Below are positions 8,962 to 17,423 of a stretch of DNA of 64,000 nucleotides, one piece after another. The translations under genes and the position numbers were made by a program. This DNA comes from JASHUC01 sp963849095. GTDB taxonomy: Bacteria > Pseudomonadota > Gammaproteobacteria > Steroidobacterales > Steroidobacteraceae. The notes under the pieces are model-generated. The model was not told the origin of the DNA, did not search any database, and saw only the letters and a list, made by a program, of their open reading frames with translations. Every line of letters begins with the position of its first letter. The stretch's first letter is position 1. The DNA is taken from the NCBI GenBank assembly GCA_963849095.1, contig CAWKGA010000009.1, forward strand, positions 248,001 through 312,000, given 5' to 3'.

Positions 8962-9339
8962 ATGAGCGCCAGCGCGGCCTCGCAGCCCGATAGAAACGAG
9001 ATCACGTCCGATGAGCGCACCTGGGGCAAGCTCGCGCATCTGTCCGCGCTCGCCGGCCTGATCGTGCCCTTCGGCAATGTCATCGGCCCGCTCATCGTCT
9101 GGGTCGTGCGCCGCGACCAATCCCCGTTCGTTGCCGATCAGGCGCGCGAAGCGCTCAACTTCAACATCACCGTCGCGATCGCCGCGGTCGTGTGCTACGG
9201 ACTCACCTGGCTCAACATCGGCATCGCGCTCTTCGTCGCGCTCGCTCTCTACTGGCTCGCCATGACCATGATCGCCGCCATCGACGCGCGCGACGGCAAC
9301 CGCTACCGTCACCACTTCGCGCTTCGACTGATCGCTTGA
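8962..9339 (+). CDS. DUF4870 family membrane protein
   Basis: 125 aa. It shows the DUF4870/Tic20-like pattern: KLAHLSALAGLIVPFGNVI, then GPLIVWVVRRDQSPFVADQ and AREALNFN, followed by two hydrophobic helices (VAIAAVVCYGLTWLN; ALFVALALYWLAMTMI) and a short basic end. It is probably an inner-membrane protein of unknown role. A GGGAGG lies about 11 nt before the ATG. Confidence 0.85.
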   Translation: MSASAASQPDRNEITSDERTWGKLAHLSALAGLIVPFGNVIGPLIVWVVRRDQSPFVADQAREALNFNITVAIAAVVCYGLTWLNIGIALFVALALYWLAMTMIAAIDARDGNRYRHHFALRLIA

Positions 9340-9362
9340 GATCGCACTGGAGGAGGTCCGAT

Positions 9363-9824
9363 ATGCACCGTCCTGCACGCGCTGCAAGCATGCTCCCCGC
9401 CATCGGACTGCTGCTCGGCGCCGCCGTGTGCGCCCAGACGGCATTCAGGGCGCCCGAGTCGATCCGCGTGGGCCTCAGCGTCATGAGCCAGGTCGTGGAG
9501 AACACGGGCCGTTTGATCGCAGCCGAGCGCTACGATCAGCTGCCAGCCGAATCGCGCGAGTTCGAGGCCGGCATGACGGCGCTGCAGCAGGGGCTCGGCG
9601 ACCAGCCCTCGCAGCTGCGGACGCAAATCGAGCCGTTGCTGGCGAGAGCGCGCGTCGCCGCGAGTGCCATGAGCGAGGCCGTCGCGGCGCACCGGGATTC
9701 GATGCTGCCCGTCACCCACGATCAGCTGGCGGACGCGGTGCGGTCGATCATCGCGCTGTTTCCGGAGAGCCTGCGTCCTCAGCCTGCCGGCGAGGCGGCT
9801 CACGCGCCGAGAAACATCCGGTAA
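9363..9824 (+). CDS. Secreted helical protein of unknown function
   Basis: 153 aa from an ATG preceded by GGAGGAGG. Signal peptide MHRPARAASMLPAIGLLLGAAVCAQ, with probable cleavage after VCA. The mature part is predicted all-helical (VMSQVVENTGRLIAAERYDQL; LARARVAASAMSEAVAAHRD) with no Cys pair or known motif. It starts 23 bp after the DUF4870 gene, so the two may be cotranscribed. Its last 25 bp overlap the 3' end of convergent ilvA. No family recognised. Confidence 0.7.
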   Translation: MHRPARAASMLPAIGLLLGAAVCAQTAFRAPESIRVGLSVMSQVVENTGRLIAAERYDQLPAESREFEAGMTALQQGLGDQPSQLRTQIEPLLARARVAASAMSEAVAAHRDSMLPVTHDQLADAVRSIIALFPESLRPQPAGEAAHAPRNIR

Positions 9825-11317
9825 GCCGGGTTCCCCGTCTCATCGAAGTACGGGTAGTGCAGCTCGTTCAGATGCTGCACGAACGCACTGCGCTCGCCCG
9901 CCGCCACCTGGATGCCGGCGAGCACCCGGCCGTGGTCCGACCCGTGATTGCGGTAATGGAACAGCGTGATGTTCCAGCGCGTGCCGACCGCCTCGAGGAA
10001 CTTGAGGAGCGCGCCCGGGCGCTCGGGGAACTCGAACCGGTAGAGCACCTCGTCCGTGATGCCGCGTGCGTGGCCGCCCACCATGTAGCGCACGTGGAGC
10101 TTCGCCATCTCGTTGTCCGTCATGTCGTTGACGGTAAAGCCGTCCTCGCGCAGCTGGCGGACGACGCCGTCGCGCTCGGCGCGGCCTTGCGTCAGCCCGA
10201 ACGCGACGAAGATCTGCGCGCGCGCGGGGCTCTCGTAGCGGTAGTTGAACTCCGTGACGTTGCGCCGGCCGAGCGCCTGACAGAATTTGAGGAAGCTCCC
10301 CGGCCGCTCCGGAATCTCCACCGCAAGCAGCGACTCCCGCCCCCCGCCGAGATCCGCGCGCTCCGCGATGTGGCGCAGCCGGTCGAAGTTGACGTTCGCG
10401 CCGCTGTTGATGGCGACGAGCCGCTTGCCCCGCCAGCCCTCGCGGGAGGCGCACTTCTTGATGCCCGCCACGGCGAGCGCGCCGGCGGGCTCGACGATCG
10501 AGCGCGTGTCCTCGAACACGTCCTGGATGGCGGCGCAGATCTCGTCGGTATTGACGAGCACGATCTCGTCGACGTTCGTGCGCGCGAGCGCGAACGTCTC
10601 CTCGCCGACCCGCTTGACGGCGACGCCGTCGGCGAAGATGCCCACGCGATCGAGGATCACCCGCCGGCCCGCCTGCAGCGACTCGTACATGGCGTTCGCG
10701 TCCTCCGGCTCGACGCCGATCACCCGTACGCGCGGATAGAGGTACTTGATGTACACCGCGATTCCGGCGATGAGGCCTCCGCCGCCCACCGGCACGAAGA
10801 CGGCGTCGATGTCGCCGCCCGTCTGCCGCAGGATCTCCATGCCGATGGTGCCCTGCCCCGCGATCACGTCCGGATCGTCGAAGGCATGGACGAACACCAG
10901 GTTGCGCTCCCTCGCGAGCTCGAGCGTGCGCTCGAAGGCGCTGTCGTAGTCGTCACCATGGAGCACGACCTCGCCGCCGAGGCCGGCGACCGCGTCCACT
11001 TTGATGTGCGGCGTGGTCTGCGGCATCACGATCACGGCCGGAATGCCGCGGCGGCGCGCGGCGAGCGCGACGCCTTGCGCGTGGTTGCCTGCGGAGGCGC
11101 AGATCACGCCGCGCTGCGCGACGGCGTCCGACAGATGCGCGATCTTGTTGTACGCGCCGCGCAGCTTGAAGGAGAAGATGGGCTGCACATCCTCGCGCTT
11201 GAGGAGAACGTGCGCCCCGAGCCGCTGCGACAGCCGCGGCGCATCGTCGAGCGGCGACTCGATCGCAACGTCATAGACGCGCGACTTGAGGATGCGTTCG
11301 ATGTAGGGGCTTGCCAC
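9800..11317 (-). CDS. ilvA: Threonine ammonia-lyase, biosynthetic (threonine deaminase)
   Basis: PLP enzyme converting L-threonine to 2-oxobutanoate, first step of isoleucine synthesis. 505 aa from the GTG at 11317 (VASPYIERIL), against about 514 in E. coli; the frame extends upstream without homology and into the next gene. The PLP lysine is in FSFKLRGAYNK, with SAGNHAQGVAL and the phosphate-binding VPVGGGGLIAG. The C-terminus has two ACT-like regulatory repeats (SFLKFCQALG..NVTEFNYRY; GALLKFLEAVG..NITLFHYRNH), the arrangement of the isoleucine-inhibited biosynthetic form. It stands apart from ilvB/ilvN about 6-8 kb away. Confidence 0.97.
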   Translation of the reverse strand: MASPYIERILKSRVYDVAIESPLDDAPRLSQRLGAHVLLKREDVQPIFSFKLRGAYNKIAHLSDAVAQRGVICASAGNHAQGVALAARRRGIPAVIVMPQTTPHIKVDAVAGLGGEVVLHGDDYDSAFERTLELARERNLVFVHAFDDPDVIAGQGTIGMEILRQTGGDIDAVFVPVGGGGLIAGIAVYIKYLYPRVRVIGVEPEDANAMYESLQAGRRVILDRVGIFADGVAVKRVGEETFALARTNVDEIVLVNTDEICAAIQDVFEDTRSIVEPAGALAVAGIKKCASREGWRGKRLVAINSGANVNFDRLRHIAERADLGGGRESLLAVEIPERPGSFLKFCQALGRRNVTEFNYRYESPARAQIFVAFGLTQGRAERDGVVRQLREDGFTVNDMTDNEMAKLHVRYMVGGHARGITDEVLYRFEFPERPGALLKFLEAVGTRWNITLFHYRNHGSDHGRVLAGIQVAAGERSAFVQHLNELHYPYFDETGNPAYRMFLGA

Positions 11318-11369
11318 AGCGGTCGTTCCGGGGTGTTCAGGGACGGCCGGAAGCTTAGCGTATTCCGCG

Positions 11370-12875
11370 CTACTGCGACGCCCGCCGCTCGCCCGGCGAG
11401 CGCAATGCAAAGCGGAACTGGGTCTTGCCGAGCATGACCGCATCCCCATCCTTCAAGCGCTGGCGCGTGACCCGCCGACCGTTCACCAGCACGCCGTTCG
11501 TGCTGTTGAGGTCCTCGATGACGGTCTCCGCCGGGCCCGCGAGAATCATCGCGTGGTGGCGGCTCACGAACTTGGTGTCGATCTGAACGTCGTTGTCGGG
11601 CGTGCGGCCGATGCTCGTCCTGCGGCCCAGCACGTGGACCACCTCGCTCTCGCCATCCGCGCGGATGAGCAGGCGCGTTGCACCGTCCGGCGCGAGATCC
11701 CCGCCGTCCGTCTCCTCCGGGAGCCGCGTGCCGTGCTGGATGCTTTCGAGTAGCACCGTGCTCCGGACAGTGTCCGCCTCCAGCCGCCGGATCAGCGCGT
11801 CCCGCTCCTCGAGCGATTGCCGCGCCTCCTCGAGCGTCGCGCGCCAGTCGTCGTTCAGCTTCGTGAGCTCGTCGATCCGCGCATTCTTCGTCCGGATCTC
11901 ACCCTCGAGCTGACGGAGGCTTTCCTCGGCAGCCCGCACATCGCCCTCGGCAGCCTCGACGCGCTCGCGGCTCGCGCCGCTCTCCGCCATGAGAGCCTGC
12001 AGAGATTGCGCTTGCTCGGCGAGCTTCACTTCCAGCTCGGCCATCCGGACAGTGCCGGCATCGAGCAGCGCGCTTCGCTCCGCGTGCCGCGCCTCCTGCT
12101 GCTGGAGCGCGGTCGTTCGCTCGGTGAGCTGCAAGCGCACGTCGTTGAGCTCGATCTGGAGCGCGCCGATCTGGCGGCGCCCGCCCTCGCGAGCCGCCTC
12201 CAGCTCCCGCTGCAGCTCCTCGATCCGGGAATCGCGGCGCCCGACCTCGATATCGAGGTCGCGGAGGAGCGTATGGAGCACGCCGTGCCGCCCCTCGGCG
12301 GACTGCAGAGCCTCGACGTGAGCGGAAGTTTGCAGCTCGAGGTGCTGGAGCCGTTGCGCGGCGCGCGTGAGCGCCCGCTCCCGCTCGACCAGCCTCGCCT
12401 CGAGGGACTGGTCGCGCGCCTGGGTAGTCTGTGCCGCGGTGTCTCGGCTCTCCAAGCGCCGGGTCAGCTCATCGACCTGCGCCCGTGCGGTCGACAGAGC
12501 GAGGCGGGCGTCGGTCAGCTCGTGGCCCAGCGCGTCGGCACGCTGCTCGGCTGCGGCTTCTCGATGGCGGGCGGACTCGAGATCGCCCTCGACGGCCGTC
12601 AAGCGCTCGTCCTTGGCGGCGAGGCGCGCCTCTAAATCCTTGAGGCTCGCGGAGAGAGACTTGAGGTCCTCCTCGAGGCGGGTGGACTGCTGGATAGCAG
12701 CGCCCTGCTCACTCTTGCCGGGCCGCGGAGCGGCCAGCGCGGGCGCGACCCAGGTATCGGTATTGCTCAGCTCATGTTGCCGGCGATCGGCCTCGTGTGC
12801 GGTCGCGTCGAGGACGGGTAGCTCGGCTGTCGTCTCGAGGTCCGATGGGCTGGACGGCACTGGGTAGCGCGGCAT
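11370..12875 (-). CDS. Long coiled-coil protein with C-terminal FHA domain
   Basis: 501 aa from the ATG at 12875 (MPRYPVPSSPS), with GAGG about 9 nt upstream. Residues about 65-385 are nearly continuous heptad-type coiled coil rich in Glu, Arg, Leu and Ala. The last ~100 residues are an FHA domain: strand HVLGRRTSIGRTPDNDVQI, then FVSRHHAMI and DLNSTNGVLVNGRRV, with the phosphothreonine-binding Arg, Ser-Arg-His and Asn present. The expected role is binding a phosphothreonine protein while spanning a distance or oligomerising. The Ser/Thr kinase near 2 kb is a possible partner, but this is inference. No signal peptide. Confidence 0.9.
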   Translation of the reverse strand: MPRYPVPSSPSDLETTAELPVLDATAHEADRRQHELSNTDTWVAPALAAPRPGKSEQGAAIQQSTRLEEDLKSLSASLKDLEARLAAKDERLTAVEGDLESARHREAAAEQRADALGHELTDARLALSTARAQVDELTRRLESRDTAAQTTQARDQSLEARLVERERALTRAAQRLQHLELQTSAHVEALQSAEGRHGVLHTLLRDLDIEVGRRDSRIEELQRELEAAREGGRRQIGALQIELNDVRLQLTERTTALQQQEARHAERSALLDAGTVRMAELEVKLAEQAQSLQALMAESGASRERVEAAEGDVRAAEESLRQLEGEIRTKNARIDELTKLNDDWRATLEEARQSLEERDALIRRLEADTVRSTVLLESIQHGTRLPEETDGGDLAPDGATRLLIRADGESEVVHVLGRRTSIGRTPDNDVQIDTKFVSRHHAMILAGPAETVIEDLNSTNGVLVNGRRVTRQRLKDGDAVMLGKTQFRFALRSPGERRASQ

Positions 12876-12888
12876 GCTAATCCTCGGA

Positions 12889-13737
12889 TCAACGGGCTTG
12901 CAGAAAACCGCGCAGGATTTCGGCCATGCGCTCCGGCGCGCTCTCGAATGCCTCATCTCCCACGTCGGGCAGGTCGGTCAGTCGAGCCTTCGGCATGAGC
13001 TCGCGCGCGTACTGCGTCGTGTCCCAGTGCTCGTCCCTCGCGCGCACGAGCAGCACCGGCTGCGTGACCCGGCCGAGTCGATCACGGGCGGGGTAGTCGA
13101 GCGCCGCCTGCATGCCCCACCACGCGTCCGGACCATTGTGCAGCTTCTCGGCGAAGTGGCGCGCCAGAGCTGCGAGCGGCAACGCCGAACGTCCCCCCTT
13201 ACGCGTACGCTCCCACTCGACGGCCAGGTGGCCGCCATCCGCGACGGCCGGGATCGGCCACGGCGCGGCGCGGAATGAATCCCGCTCCGCCTTGGAGGCG
13301 ACGGGCACGCCGACGCACACCACGCGGCGGACGCAGGCGGGTCGCGCAATGGCGAGCTCCGCCGCGACGAGCGACCCGCTCTGATAGGCCGCCACGTCGA
13401 CCTGCCTGAATCGCATGGTATCGAGAAAATCGGCGACGGCTCCGGCGTAATCGGCGATGGAGGGCGGCGAGGGCGGCGCGTCGGACTCGCCGAAGCCCGG
13501 CAGGTCGGGCGCGTAGACCGAGCGGTCGCGCCCCATCAAGCTGAGCAGCCTCTGGTACACCGCGCCGGACATCGGGTAGTGATGCAGGAGGAGGAGCGAG
13601 ATGCCCTCCTCGAAACCGCCGCCGGGCGGGATCGCGTTGCGCACGTGAAGCTGGCCGTACCGGCATTCGAAGTAGCCGCGCCGTATGCGCGGCTCGGTCT
13701 GCGAAACGCTACGACTCTTGATCCCGTCCCTTGCCAT
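12889..13737 (-). CDS. Alpha/beta-hydrolase-fold protein lacking the usual catalytic residues
   Basis: 282 aa from the ATG at 13737, which has GGAGG 4-5 nt upstream. The core alpha/beta-hydrolase pattern is present: oxyanion region LLLLHHYPMSG, VYAPDLPGFGESDAPP and the strand-turn-helix VDVAAYQSGSLVAAELA. The nucleophile elbow reads A-Y-Q-S-G, placing Gln119 where Ser, Asp or Cys is normal. The C-terminal motif is VGDEAFESAPE, with no His at the canonical GHF position. It may be non-hydrolytic or use a shifted Ser120. It lies 13 bp upstream of the FHA gene on the same strand. Confidence 0.8.
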   Translation of the reverse strand: MARDGIKSRSVSQTEPRIRRGYFECRYGQLHVRNAIPPGGGFEEGISLLLLHHYPMSGAVYQRLLSLMGRDRSVYAPDLPGFGESDAPPSPPSIADYAGAVADFLDTMRFRQVDVAAYQSGSLVAAELAIARPACVRRVVCVGVPVASKAERDSFRAAPWPIPAVADGGHLAVEWERTRKGGRSALPLAALARHFAEKLHNGPDAWWGMQAALDYPARDRLGRVTQPVLLVRARDEHWDTTQYARELMPKARLTDLPDVGDEAFESAPERMAEILRGFLQAR

Positions 13738-13919
13738 CAACCCTCCGACCGTGTTCCCCTGTGCCCGTGGCCGGTGGCCCGTCCCGGATCGTCTCGAGAG
13801 AGGCGGACCGTTCATTGAACGAATGCGCGCGCCACGAGCATATTGCCGCGCTTCCGTGAATATTATCCGGTGCAGCGAGGCCGCATACAGCTCGCGCGTC
13901 CGACCCAGGGAGAAGCACG

Positions 13920-14147
13920 ATGAGGTGGATCACGTCCGTCCGGCTGCTCGTCGCGGCGGCCGCAGCGCTTGCAGCGGCCGGTTGCGGCCTCGGGGAGACA
14001 GCCGCCACGTCCGCGGCGGGAGCGGCCTCCGAGGTGCAACAGGCGCAGCAGGCGAAGGCTACCGAGGACAGCGTCCAGCAGCAGGTCGATGCAGCCTCCC
14101 GCCTGGATGCCCAGAAGCGGGAAGCTGCCGAGAAGCAGAGTCAGTAG
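13920..14147 (+). CDS. Small lipoprotein
   Basis: 75 aa. Lipoprotein signal with lipobox AAAGC (Cys at 22) after an Ala-rich hydrophobic stretch. The mature part is short, Gln/Ala-rich and helical (EVQQAQQAKATEDSVQQQVD; RLDAQKREAAEKQSQ), reminiscent of Lpp-like or entericidin-sized envelope peptides but not assignable. The ATG is preceded by AGGGAGAAG. It is a single gene, convergent with the VOC/basic-tail gene 23 bp away. Confidence 0.75.
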   Translation: MRWITSVRLLVAAAAALAAAGCGLGETAATSAAGAASEVQQAQQAKATEDSVQQQVDAASRLDAQKREAAEKQSQ

Positions 14148-14170
14148 CCCTCAAGTCCCCGGGAAGAGGC

Positions 14171-15628
14171 TCAACGCTTACGGCGCCGGGCGCTCTTCCT
14201 CCGAACTGCTCGTCTCGCCGGCCGCTTGGCGACCTTCTTGCGGGCGCGGGGCGCGGCCCGACGGGAGGACTTCCTTCGCCCCGCGGCACCTCTCCTCGCT
14301 GCGCTTCGCCCCGCGACTCGCCTGGTGGCGCGCCGCTTCGTGGCGCTCCGCCTCGCGGTGCTGCGCTTTGCGGCACCGCGCCGCGCCGAGCTCTTCTTGC
14401 GGGTGGCGGCTTTCTTGCGCTTCTTGGCCGCCGCGGCGCGCCGGGGCGCAGCTTTTCGAGCCACCTTGCGAGCGGCAGTCTTGCCGGCCTTGCGGGCGGG
14501 TGCCTGCGGCTTGGCAGGCGCGGCAGCTGCCTCGCGGGCCGGCGCAGGCTTTGGGGTGCTACTGGCGGCGGTCGAGACAGGCGGCGCTGCAGCCGACGCG
14601 GGTCTTGCCGCAGCTGGAGCAGCCGGGGTCGCGGGCCGAACGTGAGGCGCTTCCGGCCTGGGCGCCGCGGGACGCGGGGCCTGTGAAGGCGCCGGCGCAT
14701 GAGTGGCCGCGGGTGGAGACGCGGGGCGCGGCGCCTGTGGGGGCGTCGGCGCGGGACGCGGCGCCGGTGCGGCGCCTTGCGGCTTCGCCACGGCAGCAGG
14801 ACTCGCCGCCGGGGCAGCAGGCTTTGCCGGCTTGGGGGCCGCGGCGGTCGCAGGCGTTGCAGCGGACGCCGCGGCGGTTACCGCCTGATTCACCGCGATG
14901 GCCGCACCTTGCGGATCTGTCAGCTCCGCGACCCAGCTTCCGCCCGGAACCTGATGCGGGCCATTGACGATGCGGCCGCCCGCGGCAGCGGCAGCCTCCG
15001 CAGCCTTTGCAGCGTTCGAGACTCGCACGTAGACGCGCCAGTGCGGGCCCGTGGTCGGGCGGCTGAACATGCCGCCGAGCTGCCGTCCATGACGGCCGAA
15101 GAGCAGGTACTGGCCCATGGCGCCCATGTCGTGCACGCCGAGCTGCTCCCAGCCAAAGAGCTCCCGGTAGAAGCGGAATGCCGCCGAATGGTCGGCGGTC
15201 GCCAGCTCGTGCCAGACGAATTCGTCGGCGCCGCCCCCCGTACCGGTCGAGGGCGGAGCACAGATGCCGATCACGCCCGACTGAGGGTCGGCCAGCACGG
15301 CATATTTGCCGCCGTCCGGAAGGCTCGTCAGCGGCTTCACGACGCGCCCCCCGAGGCGCTGAGCCGTGGCGACGGCGGCATTCACGTCCGGTACCGCGAC
15401 GTAAGCGAGCCAACTGGCCCCCGTGCCGTTCGCCTGCGCCTCGGCCGGCAGCCTCATCATGCCGCCGGCCGGCCCGCGGGCGGTCGACAAGAGGGTATAG
15501 GAGGGGTCCTTATCCCAGGCCTGGGCCTTCCAGCCGAGAACCCTGGCGTAGAAGGCGCCCGCCGCGCCGGGGTCGGTCGTCGCCAGCTCATGCCAGAGGA
15601 AATTTCCGTGAACGTCGGCACTGCTCAT
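14171..15628 (-). CDS. Double VOC-domain protein fused to a histone-H1-like basic tail
   Basis: 485 aa. Two VOC (glyoxalase/bleomycin-resistance fold) domains, about 6-126 (GNFLWHELATTDPGAAGAFY) and about 134-250 (DEFVWHELATADHSAAFRFY), together make one typical two-module VOC protein. An Ala/Pro-rich linker (about 255-375) is followed by a 106-residue tail (380-485) with 51 Lys/Arg and no Asp/Glu, built of KAA, RRSA and AKR units like bacterial H1 homologues. Metal ligands and substrate are unknown. The frame is open throughout and ends at its own stop, so the tail is part of the protein. The gene is monocistronic, with a 134-bp upstream gap. Confidence 0.9.
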   Translation of the reverse strand: MSSADVHGNFLWHELATTDPGAAGAFYARVLGWKAQAWDKDPSYTLLSTARGPAGGMMRLPAEAQANGTGASWLAYVAVPDVNAAVATAQRLGGRVVKPLTSLPDGGKYAVLADPQSGVIGICAPPSTGTGGGADEFVWHELATADHSAAFRFYRELFGWEQLGVHDMGAMGQYLLFGRHGRQLGGMFSRPTTGPHWRVYVRVSNAAKAAEAAAAAGGRIVNGPHQVPGGSWVAELTDPQGAAIAVNQAVTAAASAATPATAAAPKPAKPAAPAASPAAVAKPQGAAPAPRPAPTPPQAPRPASPPAATHAPAPSQAPRPAAPRPEAPHVRPATPAAPAAARPASAAAPPVSTAASSTPKPAPAREAAAAPAKPQAPARKAGKTAARKVARKAAPRRAAAAKKRKKAATRKKSSARRGAAKRSTARRSATKRRATRRVAGRSAARRGAAGRRKSSRRAAPRARKKVAKRPARRAVRRKSARRRKR

Positions 15629-15762
15629 CTTGTTTCTCCCCGCTTGTGAACGGCTTCTTCGCTCGCGTCCGCGCCCACCCGGCCTCTACCGGCTGCGAGC
15701 CGTTTGATTCGGCTTCATTCTCCACTGTTTGAAGGTTCTGTAAATAGCCGGACGCTGGAACG

Positions 15763-16260
15763 CTACCCGCCGGCCGGCCGCGCGCCCGCGAGCGCGACGA
15801 AATCTCCCTCGAAGGAACCCGCGCGCTCGCCGTCCTGCAGCAACGCCGAGCACAGAGTGATGCGCGCGCGGTGCCGGCGGTCGAGCGCCGCGCGGAATTT
15901 CCGGTAGGAGGCCTCGTCGGTGAGCTCGCAGACCCCCCGGAAGTCCCGGGTGATCGGGCGGTCGTAGTGCATGGAGCTGCGCTGGATGAGCAGTTGCGCG
16001 TTCCCCCCCAGCTCGCGCTCCCGGATGTAGAGCAGCGTCCAGGCCGCGAGGATCGCGACGGCGACCGCGCTGCCGCCGAACACCATCTCGCCATTGTTGG
16101 TGTTCGGGGCGAGCGGCGCGGCGAGCTCGACCCGGCTCGGCGTCGCCGACCGCACCTCGATACCCATGGCCACCGCGAGCGGAATGCGCTTGCGCAGATA
16201 GGACTCGATGTCGGCGCTCGAAGGGACCGTCCGGCGCGCGTGAGGCCGCTCGGCGCTCAC
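15763..16260 (-). CDS. YiiD C-terminal-type hotdog thioesterase-like protein
   Basis: 165 aa from a GTG at 16260. Features match the putative thioesterase (YiiD_C) family: LAVAMGIEVRSATPSRVELAA, APNTNNGEMVFGGSAVAVAI and AQLLIQRSSMHYDRPITRDF, a single hotdog fold with the N-N-x-x-x-x-F-G-G segment in the active-site helix. The substrate is unknown, possibly an acyl-CoA or acyl-ACP. It follows the SDR gene by 16 bp and is probably in the same transcript. Confidence 0.8.
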   Translation of the reverse strand: MSAERPHARRTVPSSADIESYLRKRIPLAVAMGIEVRSATPSRVELAAPLAPNTNNGEMVFGGSAVAVAILAAWTLLYIRERELGGNAQLLIQRSSMHYDRPITRDFRGVCELTDEASYRKFRAALDRRHRARITLCSALLQDGERAGSFEGDFVALAGARPAGG

Positions 16261-16276
16261 CGTGGCAGCCCAGTGC

Positions 16277-16975
16277 TCACCAGGGCAGCTCGGACCCGTC
16301 GTATGCCCAGAACCGTCCGGCCCGCTCCTTGGTGAGGCTCGCGATCACCTGGCGCATCCCGGCGACGCTCGTCCGAGGATCGATCTCGGCGCGCCCGCCG
16401 CCCATGTCCGTGCGGACCCAGCCGGGATGCAGCGTCGCGGCGAGGATACCGTGGCGGCGCCCGAGGTCGAGCGACAGCGAGACCATGATGGCGTTCAGCG
16501 CGGCCTTGCTCGCCCGGTAGGCATAGAAGCCCCCCATGTTGTTGCGCGCCATCGACGCCATGAGGGTGCTGATCGAGACGAGCTTCTTCTGCGCACTGCG
16601 CGCGACGTGCCCGGCGAATGCTTCCGCCATCCTCATGGGCGCGAAGGCGTTCAGCCGGAACACGCCTTCCCATTCCGCGAAATCGACCGACCCGAAGGCG
16701 CCGACGCGCGAGCCCATCGTGCCCGCGTTGTTGATCAGCACGTCGATGCTCCGGCCCTCGAGCTCGAGGGCGAGGGAGCCGATGGCATCGAAGTCGGTGA
16801 CATCGAGTGGATGCACTGCAACACGCCCCTGCGACTGCTCCGCGAGCTCGCGCAGCTCCTCCGCCTGATGCGGGTCCCGGGCGCACGCGAGCACGTCCCA
16901 GCCTTCCGCGGCGTACTGCCGCACGAGCTCGAGCCCCAGGCCGCGGCTCGCTCCGGTGACGAGAACCGTAGACAC
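16277..16975 (-). CDS. Short-chain dehydrogenase/reductase
   Basis: 232 aa classical SDR. The NAD(P) motif TGASRGLGLE is at 8-17, DVT at 58-60, the structural motif NNAG at 82-85, and the catalytic Tyr153/Lys157 lie in YRASK; a Ser is available in SISTLMAS (134-141). The sequence resembles the CsgA/C-factor-type SDRs (short, ending in PFWAYDGSELPW). The substrate is not inferable. The gene is followed by the thioesterase-like gene and preceded by gloA on the same strand. Confidence 0.9.
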   Translation of the reverse strand: MSTVLVTGASRGLGLELVRQYAAEGWDVLACARDPHQAEELRELAEQSQGRVAVHPLDVTDFDAIGSLALELEGRSIDVLINNAGTMGSRVGAFGSVDFAEWEGVFRLNAFAPMRMAEAFAGHVARSAQKKLVSISTLMASMARNNMGGFYAYRASKAALNAIMVSLSLDLGRRHGILAATLHPGWVRTDMGGGRAEIDPRTSVAGMRQVIASLTKERAGRFWAYDGSELPW

Positions 16976-17003
16976 GCTCCGCTCCTCCTGGAGGATCAGC
17001 GCC

Positions 17004-17423
17004 TCACCACTGCCCGACGTTCGGCATCAACGTCCACGGCTCCGCGGGCGGAAGCGGCGCGCCCTGCTGCAGCAGCTCCACCGAGATATTGTCCGGCGAG
17101 CGCACGAACGCCATGCGCCCATCGCGAGGGGGACGGTTGATGGTGACGCCGTGCTCCATCAGCCGGCGGCAGAGCGCGTAGAGGTCATCGACCGCGTAGG
17201 CGACATGCCCGAAGTTGCGCCCGCCGCCGTAGGTCTCGGGATCCCAGTTGTGAGTGAGCTCGATCTGCGCCGCGGTGTCCCCGGGCGCGGCGAGGAACAC
17301 GAGCGTGAAGCGGCCCTGCGGAACGTCCTTGCGAGACACCTCCACGAGCCCGAGCGCGTCCCGGTAGAAGCTGAGCGAGGTCTCGAGATCGGTCACGCGA
17401 ACCATCGTGTGCAGGTACTTCAT
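17004..17423 (-). CDS. gloA: Lactoylglutathione lyase (glyoxalase I)
   Basis: 139 aa, the usual length. Metal-dependent isomerisation of the methylglyoxal-glutathione hemithioacetal to S-lactoylglutathione. It starts MKYLHTMVRVTDLETSLSFY and carries the family motifs FYRDALGL, ELTHNWD and GHVAYAVDDLY; the His in YLHTMVRV, Glu in IELTHNW, His in FGHVAYAV and Glu in SVELLQQ are the likely Ni/Zn ligands. The ATG overlaps the ilvB stop as TGATG and has GGAGATG upstream within ilvB, so it is coupled to acetolactate synthase. gshA at 25-27 kb could provide the cofactor. Confidence 0.95.
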   Translation of the reverse strand: MKYLHTMVRVTDLETSLSFYRDALGLVEVSRKDVPQGRFTLVFLAAPGDTAAQIELTHNWDPETYGGGRNFGHVAYAVDDLYALCRRLMEHGVTINRPPRDGRMAFVRSPDNISVELLQQGAPLPPAEPWTLMPNVGQW

